From assembly GCA_001872455.1 (NCBI GenBank), contig MNXJ01000084.1, positions 42,294 through 106,293 of the forward strand: DNA of 64,000 nt, read 5' to 3'. The DNA is from Anaerolineae bacterium CG2_30_57_67. GTDB lineage: Bacteria; Chloroflexota; Anaerolineae; Anaerolineales; Villigracilaceae. The translations under genes were made by a program, and so were the position numbers. A model generated the notes under the pieces. It did not search any database. It was not told where the DNA came from and saw only the letters and a program-made list of their open reading frames with translations. Below, piece by piece: positions 59,076-64,000 of this stretch (positions are counted from its first letter, which is position 1; each line of letters opens with the position of its first letter).

Positions 59076-59926
59076 AAAGAATCGCCTTCTCTTTTTTTGC
59101 CTGGATTGCCCGTCTGCTGCCCCTGCCCATCAAGCAGGGGTTTTATCGCTTTCCGCCGCTGGCGCGTTTCCTGCGCGGAGCGCTCAACGCCTCAGTAGCG
59201 AGCGGGCTGACGGTGGCGGAAGTCTCTGGCGGCGATTTGCGCGGCTGGAAAATTCTTATCAACCTGAAAACTGAAAAAAGCCGCTGGCTGGGAACCTACG
59301 AACCCGAACTGCAAGCCGCCTTGCGTGAATTTCTGCGCCCCGGTCAAACGGTTTACGACGTGGGCGCCAACATCGGCTACATCAGCCTGCTGATGGCGCG
59401 CGCCGTCGGCCCTGGCGGACAGGTATTCGCCTTTGAGCCGCTCCCCGCCAACGTGGAGCGCATTCGTCAGAACATTGCCATTAACCAATTGCAGAATGTG
59501 CAACTCATCCCCGCCGCTGTCACCGACCAAACCGGCGAAGTGATTTTTTATGTTCACGACTCGGTCGGCATGGGCAAAGCCGCTGGTTCTGCCGGGCGGC
59601 GCGCCCAAACCTACCGCGCCGAAATTCGCGTGGCGGCGCTCTCGCTGGACGAATTTGTTTTTACACAGGGCAACCCGCCGCCGCAGGCCGTCAAGATGGA
59701 CATCGAAGGCGGCGAAGTGCTGGCTTTACCCGGCATGAAGCGCGTGCTGGAAACCTATCATCCGCTGATGTTGCTCGAACTGCATGGCCCCGAATCAGAG
59801 CAGGCTGCCTGGCAAAGCCTTACTGCCGCTGGTTACCGGCTATCAGCCATGCAAAGCGGCTATGCACCCATCACCACCCCTGCCGACCTGGGCTGGAAGG
59901 CATACTTGATTGCCCGGCATGACTGA
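59072..59926 (+). CDS. FkbM-family methyltransferase
   Basis: 284-residue SAM-dependent O-methyltransferase. SAM motif VYDVGANIGYISLLMARAVGPGGQVFAFEPLPANVERI, then NIAINQLQNVQLIPAAV and VKMDIEGGEVLALPGMKRVL, which are typical FkbM signatures. Such enzymes methylate sugars, lipids or natural products; next to a glycosyltransferase, a glycan substrate is likely. Translation coupled at both ends (ATGA with the kinase, 8-base overlap with the glycosyltransferase). Confidence 0.92.
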   Translation: MKRIAFSFFAWIARLLPLPIKQGFYRFPPLARFLRGALNASVASGLTVAEVSGGDLRGWKILINLKTEKSRWLGTYEPELQAALREFLRPGQTVYDVGANIGYISLLMARAVGPGGQVFAFEPLPANVERIRQNIAINQLQNVQLIPAAVTDQTGEVIFYVHDSVGMGKAAGSAGRRAQTYRAEIRVAALSLDEFVFTQGNPPPQAVKMDIEGGEVLALPGMKRVLETYHPLMLLELHGPESEQAAWQSLTAAGYRLSAMQSGYAPITTPADLGWKAYLIARHD

Positions 59927-61037
59927 TTCCTTTCCCGGTCGTCTCGGCCTGATTCAGCGGGTTGTGCCGCTTTACCGCGCGCCATTTTTTGAAACTCTTG
60001 CAACGCATTGCGCGGGCGGGCTGTATCTTTTCGCGGGCGACCCGTTGCGCGGCGAGGGCATTGACCCGGCGCAAAACCTTCAGCAAGCCCATCTTGCCCG
60101 CGCAGAAAATCTCAATCTATTCAGCCCAGCCTCACCGTTTTACCTATGCTATCAGCGCGGCCTCCTGGTCTGGCTGGAGGCCGCCAACCCCGATGCGCTG
60201 ATTGTCGAGGCCAACCCGCGTTACCTTTCCAGCCCGGTGGCGGTGCGATGGATGCGCGCCCGCCGCCGGCCAGTTTTAGGCTGGGGCTTGGGCCCGCCTG
60301 CCGGGCCTTGGGGCTTTGTGCGCAACCTGGATGGCGTGATTGCTTACTCCGCGCGCGGCGCAGCGCGTTATGTGGCTGGCGGGATGGATGCGAAGCAAGT
60401 CTTTTGCGCGCCGAATGCGGCCTCGCCCGCCCCAGCCCGGCCCCTGCCGAAAAGGAAATCGCCGCTGGAGGCGGTTCCAGCGGCTGACGAAACGGAATCC
60501 GCACCCCGGCTGGTGATTCTCTATGTCGGGCGCATTCAGCCGCGCAAACGGATTCCCGCGCTTCTCGCGGCTTGCGCCGCTTTACCGGCCCATCTTCAGC
60601 CGCGCTTGGTGATTGTGGGCGAGGGCGCGGAACGCGAATCGCTGGCAGCACTGGCGCGGAAAACCTATCCGCTGGCAGTCTTCACCGGCGCACTGCGCGG
60701 CCAAGCGTTGGCCGAACAGTTCCGCGCCGCCGATTTGTTTGTTTTGCCAGGCACGGGCGGGCTGGCAGTGCAGGAAGCGATGAGTTACGGCCTGCCGGTG
60801 ATTGTGGCGCAAGGCGATGGCACGCAAGACGACCTGGTGCGCCCTGCCAATGGCTGGCAAGTTACGCCGAACGACGACGCTTCCCTGCGCGAGACGTTAC
60901 ACGAGGCGTTGAGCGACCTGGCGCGTTTACAACGCATGGGCGCAGAATCGTATCGAATTGTGCGCGATGAAATCAATTTGGAGCAAATGGCGCAAAAATT
61001 TGTGCAAGCGCTGTTGGCTGTACAAAGTAAAGGATGA
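59919..61037 (+). CDS. GT4-type glycosyltransferase
   Basis: 372 residues, GT-B fold. C-terminal donor-binding half is clear: VILYVGRIQPRKRIPALLAACAAL, RLVIVGEGAERESLAALAR, FTGALRGQALAEQFRAADLFVLPGTGGLAVQEAMSYGLPVI with the EAMSxG region and VTPNDDASLRETL. N-terminal acceptor half is divergent (LIQRVVPLYRAPFFETLA). Start ATG 59919 overlaps the FkbM stop; TTG 59910 is also possible. Likely works on the same glycan as the methyltransferase. Confidence 0.9.
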   Translation: MTDSFPGRLGLIQRVVPLYRAPFFETLATHCAGGLYLFAGDPLRGEGIDPAQNLQQAHLARAENLNLFSPASPFYLCYQRGLLVWLEAANPDALIVEANPRYLSSPVAVRWMRARRRPVLGWGLGPPAGPWGFVRNLDGVIAYSARGAARYVAGGMDAKQVFCAPNAASPAPARPLPKRKSPLEAVPAADETESAPRLVILYVGRIQPRKRIPALLAACAALPAHLQPRLVIVGEGAERESLAALARKTYPLAVFTGALRGQALAEQFRAADLFVLPGTGGLAVQEAMSYGLPVIVAQGDGTQDDLVRPANGWQVTPNDDASLRETLHEALSDLARLQRMGAESYRIVRDEINLEQMAQKFVQALLAVQSKG

Positions 61038-61040
61038 CCT

Positions 61041-63692
61041 ATGGAACTCGGCCTTGTCCGTAAAATTGATATTGACCAGGAAATGCAACAGGCATATCTC
61101 GATTATGCCATGTCCACCATTGTAGCGCGAGCCTTGCCCGATGCCCGCGACGGGCTGAAACCGGTTCATCGCCGTATTTTGTACGCCATGTATGACATGG
61201 GAATTCGCGCTGACAGCGCCTACAAAAAGTCAGCCAGGATTGTGGGCGAGGTGCTGGGTAAATATCACCCGCACGGCGATTCGTCCGTGTACGAGGCAAT
61301 GGCGCGCATGGCGCAGGATTTTTCGCTGCGGACGCTGCTGGTGGACGGTCAGGGTAACTTTGGCTCCATTGACGGCGACCCGCCCGCGGCGATGCGCTAT
61401 ACCGAGGCGCGCCTGACAGCCGCCGCGGTGGATATGCTCACCGACCTGAATAAAAACACCGTCGCATTTGGCCCAAACTTTGACGACACACTGACTGAGC
61501 CGCTGGTACTGCCATCGGCCATCCCCAACCTGTTGGTGAATGGCGCAACCGGCATCGCCGTGGGCATGGCGACCAGCATTCCACCGCACAACCTGGGCGA
61601 GGTGGTGGATGCGCTGATCTACATGCTCCAAAACTGGGAGAAACTGGACGATATTGACCTGGAACATTTGATGCAGTTTATTCAGGGACCAGATTTTCCC
61701 ACGGGCGGCGTCATTATTCAGGAAGCGGGCGTGGAAGGCGGCGACGCGGCGCGAGGCATCGAAGCGGCCTATGGCTCAGGGCGCGGCAAAGTCACCATTC
61801 AGGCGCAGGTGCATGTTGAGGAGATGGAACGCGGAAAAAGCCGCATTCTGGTCACTGAACTGCCCTACATGGTCAACAAATCCAGCCTGATTGAGCGCAT
61901 TGCCGAACTGGCGCGCGACGGCCATCTGGAAGGTCTCTCCGATTTGCGCGACGAATCTGACCGGCACGGAATGCGAATTGTGATTGAACTGAGCAAAAAC
62001 ATTGAGCCAGAAAAGGTGCTGACCGAACTTTATAGACGCACGCCGATGCAGACAACGTTCAGCATTATTTTGCTGGCGCTGGTGGATGGTGAACCGCGCA
62101 TGTTGACGCTGAAACAGGCGCTGAAGGTGTTTGTGGAGCATCGGCTGACAGTCATTCAGCGCCGCGCCGAGTTTGATTTGGAAAAAGCGCGGGCGCGGGC
62201 GCATATTCTGGAAGGCTATTTGATTGCCCTGAAAAACCTGGATGAAATCATTGAACTGATAAAAAAATCATCCGACGTGGAAAATGCGCGCGAGCGCCTG
62301 ATGAAACGCTACAAGCTAAGCGAATTGCAGGCCAATGCTATTTTGGAGATGCAGCTACGCCGCCTGGCCGCATTGGAGCGCAAAAAAATTGAAACTGAAT
62401 ACAAAGAAATTCAGGCGCTCATCAAAGAGTTGGAGACTCTGCTCAAATCGCCTGCCCGGCTGCGGCAGGTGGTCAGCGACGAACTGCTCAAGGTCAAGGC
62501 AGCCTATGCTGACAAACGCCGCACACACATCGTCAATTTACAGGAGGGCAAGGAAAAGAAACACTTCCTGACCTCGTCGCAATTATTGCCCGATCAGGTC
62601 GTGTGGGTCGCGCTGAACTCGGATGGGCTGCTCTCACGCACACGCGACGAGAAAGCCCCGCGCCCAAGCGGCACCGACGCCCCAAAACTATTGGCGCGCG
62701 CCAACTCAACCGATACGCTCTACCTCGTTTCGGAGCGCGGGGTGACGGCAGCTGTGGCGGTGCATACGCTGCCAGAAGCGGAAAAATTATCAGATGGCGC
62801 ACCTTTTCATAAAATCTGCGCGTTGAAGGCGGATGAACGCCCGGTGGCGCTCTTTGTTTTGCCTGCGAAACGTTCAACCCTGCCCGAAGATGTTTGCGTA
62901 CTGACGGTGACGCGCGGCGGAATGTTGAAGAAATCGCTGATCGGCGAGTTGCCCGGCCCGGCGGCGCAGACGTTTGCGGTGTGCAAAGTAAACGATGGCG
63001 ATACGCTCGGCTGGGTGGCGCTGACGGACGGCAAGCGAGAGCTGCTGCTGGCAACGGCGCTCGGTTTTGGGATTCGCTTCTCCGAAGAAGATATTCGCCC
63101 GATGGGATTGGTGGCGGCAGGGGTAAACGGCATCAAATTGGGCATCGGCGACCAGGTGACAGGCGCGGAAGTCATCACCAGCGCGGGAGCGGATGTTTTT
63201 CTGCTCGGCTCAGACGGCAAGGCCAAACGGGTGGCGCTGAAAGAATTTCCAGCACAGGGACGTTATGGCAAGGGCGTCATCGCCTGGGAACTGCCCCTGG
63301 GCGTGACCCTGGCCGGGTTGGCGATGGGAAAGCCCAACAACACCCTCACAATTCACCTGCGCAAAGCCGCCGCCCGGCAGGCTCGTCTCGACGAGGCCGG
63401 GTTAAAAAAGCGTGCTACGATGCGCGGTGATGCGGTGGTAGATGTCAAACCAGGCGACAGCGTCATCGGCATAACCGACGCCTGGATGCTGGAGCGGTTT
63501 GTATCGCCAGAAGAACGGATAAAAACAGTCAGCGCAGCACGAGCGGATAAAAAGACAGAGCAGTTGGAGTTGCTGCCTGCCAAGTCGAAAAAAACAAAAT
63601 CCAAAACCGAAACGACAAAGCCATCTGCCAGGGCAACAAAATCTTCAGCCGCGAATAAGACGAAGGGGAAGAACAGTCCACCCAAAAAATAA
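61041..63692 (+). CDS. gyrA: DNA gyrase subunit A (type IIA topoisomerase A subunit)
   Basis: 883 residues. Breakage-reunion domain: [62 protein letters not shown] (quinolone region with Ser and Glu at the classic positions), catalytic Tyr in [11 protein letters not shown], and [13 protein letters not shown]-terminal pinwheel includes a degenerate GyrA box (AQGRYGKG), which argues for gyrase over topoisomerase IV, though not conclusively. Lys/Thr-rich tail of about 60 residues. AAAGGA precedes the ATG; three bases after the glycosyltransferase stop. gyrB is not nearby. Confidence 0.93.
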   Translation: MELGLVRKIDIDQEMQQAYLDYAMSTIVARALPDARDGLKPVHRRILYAMYDMGIRADSAYKKSARIVGEVLGKYHPHGDSSVYEAMARMAQDFSLRTLLVDGQGNFGSIDGDPPAAMRYTEARLTAAAVDMLTDLNKNTVAFGPNFDDTLTEPLVLPSAIPNLLVNGATGIAVGMATSIPPHNLGEVVDALIYMLQNWEKLDDIDLEHLMQFIQGPDFPTGGVIIQEAGVEGGDAARGIEAAYGSGRGKVTIQAQVHVEEMERGKSRILVTELPYMVNKSSLIERIAELARDGHLEGLSDLRDESDRHGMRIVIELSKNIEPEKVLTELYRRTPMQTTFSIILLALVDGEPRMLTLKQALKVFVEHRLTVIQRRAEFDLEKARARAHILEGYLIALKNLDEIIELIKKSSDVENARERLMKRYKLSELQANAILEMQLRRLAALERKKIETEYKEIQALIKELETLLKSPARLRQVVSDELLKVKAAYADKRRTHIVNLQEGKEKKHFLTSSQLLPDQVVWVALNSDGLLSRTRDEKAPRPSGTDAPKLLARANSTDTLYLVSERGVTAAVAVHTLPEAEKLSDGAPFHKICALKADERPVALFVLPAKRSTLPEDVCVLTVTRGGMLKKSLIGELPGPAAQTFAVCKVNDGDTLGWVALTDGKRELLLATALGFGIRFSEEDIRPMGLVAAGVNGIKLGIGDQVTGAEVITSAGADVFLLGSDGKAKRVALKEFPAQGRYGKGVIAWELPLGVTLAGLAMGKPNNTLTIHLRKAAARQARLDEAGLKKRATMRGDAVVDVKPGDSVIGITDAWMLERFVSPEERIKTVSAARADKKTEQLELLPAKSKKTKSKTETTKPSARATKSSAANKTKGKNSPPKK

Positions 63693-63708
63693 TGCGCCAA
63701 TGATTACC

Positions 63709-63745
63709 AAAAAGGAAGCCGGTCGTATGACCGGCTTCCTTTTGT
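63709..63745 (+). terminator. Rho-independent terminator of gyrA operon
   Basis: aaaaggaagccggtc-GTAT-gaccggcttcctttt, 15-bp perfect stem with T-rich end. Ends the kinase-gyrA operon. Confidence 0.88.
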
Positions 63746-63814
63746 TCGTCGAAAACAGCAATGACTCCACTGCAAAAAGGGTAGCCACCCCTCCTCAAAT
63801 TGGCAAAAATTTAA

Positions 63815-63820
63815 TATAAT
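63815..63820 (+). promoter_or_regulatory. -10 box of the transposase gene, near-leaderless
   Basis: TATAAT ends 6 bases before the ATG at 63827, with no Shine-Dalgarno. The element's terminal repeat should lie between the gyrA terminator and this point. Confidence 0.45.
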
Positions 63821-63826
63821 CAGGGC

Positions 63827-64000
63827 ATGTTCAGAAAAAACACCAAACACCAACAACCCGCATTGATCAGCGCCGCCAGCGAACTGCCAGAGAAACAACG
63901 CAAACGTCTGGAGAACTCCTGGGCAGGCGCCTTCTACAAAGAATTCTTCAGCCGTATTGACGAGCAATCCTTTGCGGTTCTGTATTCAGAAAAAGACTCA
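63827..64000 (+). mobile_element. Transposase N-terminus, probably IS1182 family (cut by window edge)
   Basis: 58 codons: MFRKNTKHQQPALIS, then SELPEKQRKRLENSW and FYKEFFSRIDEQSFAVLYSEKDS. The LPEKQRKRLENSWAGxFY and F-x-RIDE-x-F-AVLYSEK-x-S pattern is that of IS1182-type DDE transposases. The catalytic domain lies outside. The left inverted repeat cannot be fixed without the other end. Confidence 0.75.

Overview
The window is about 64 kb of a moderately GC-rich bacterial chromosome. The gene content points to an anaerobic or facultative member of the Chloroflexota, probably class Anaerolineae: a hydrogenase-related membrane complex, menaquinone synthesis, a multihaem cytochrome c, TTG/GTG starts, several near-leaderless promoters, many short palindromic repeats, and a Gram-positive-type LexA box. 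The taxonomic call is inference; no 16S rRNA gene is present.

Layout. 1-9.2 kb: 3' part of mutS2, a cytochrome b / nine-haem cytochrome c pair, rpsT, an M29 aminopeptidase, lexA (with its own SOS box) divergent from tex. 9.3-22.5 kb: a cyclic-di-AMP (ydaO-type) riboswitch with terminator, then a long + strand operon for a group-4-hydrogenase-like complex (small subunit, two near-duplicate HyfB/NuoL-type subunits, HyfC-, HyfE-, HyfF- and fused HyfG-type subunits). The large subunit has lost the four NiFe cysteines, so this is an energy-converting-hydrogenase-related (Ehr) complex rather than a hydrogenase. A cupin, a ClC chloride transporter with a TrkA_C domain and a DinD-like gene are embedded in it.

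22.6-33.3 kb: a long, tightly packed - strand run: aldo/keto reductase, an anchored PT-rich protein, a DNA methyltransferase plus a putative PD-(D/E)xK nuclease (possible restriction-modification pair), a YHS-domain protein, then menF-menD-menB-menE-DAHP synthase-menH. 33.5-38.5 kb: rnc, smc and a tRNA-Phe/Gly/Cys operon with a textbook promoter. 38.5-47.2 kb: hydroxyacid dehydrogenase, PIG-L deacetylase, a FluC fluoride channel with a DUF190/CBS protein, an IscA-like pseudogene, a PadR-membrane protein-MFS operon, and an FAD oxidase/SDR pair resembling DprE1/DprE2.

47.2-64 kb: a GAF-GGDEF diguanylate cyclase, a helicase-associated-domain protein, a KBL-type aminotransferase, a SIMPL lipoprotein, NurA with a HerA-type barrel protein, an AspT/YidE-like transporter with TrkA_C domains, tRNA-Arg, then a kinase-FkbM methyltransferase-glycosyltransferase-gyrA operon and the start of a transposase at the right edge.

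The most interesting unit is the c-di-AMP riboswitch controlling a catalytically altered, probably ion-pumping Ehr complex together with a ClC transporter whose TrkA_C domain belongs to a family known to bind c-di-AMP. Several families of short palindromes and degenerate tandem repeats occupy the gaps, one of them inside the tex reading frame.
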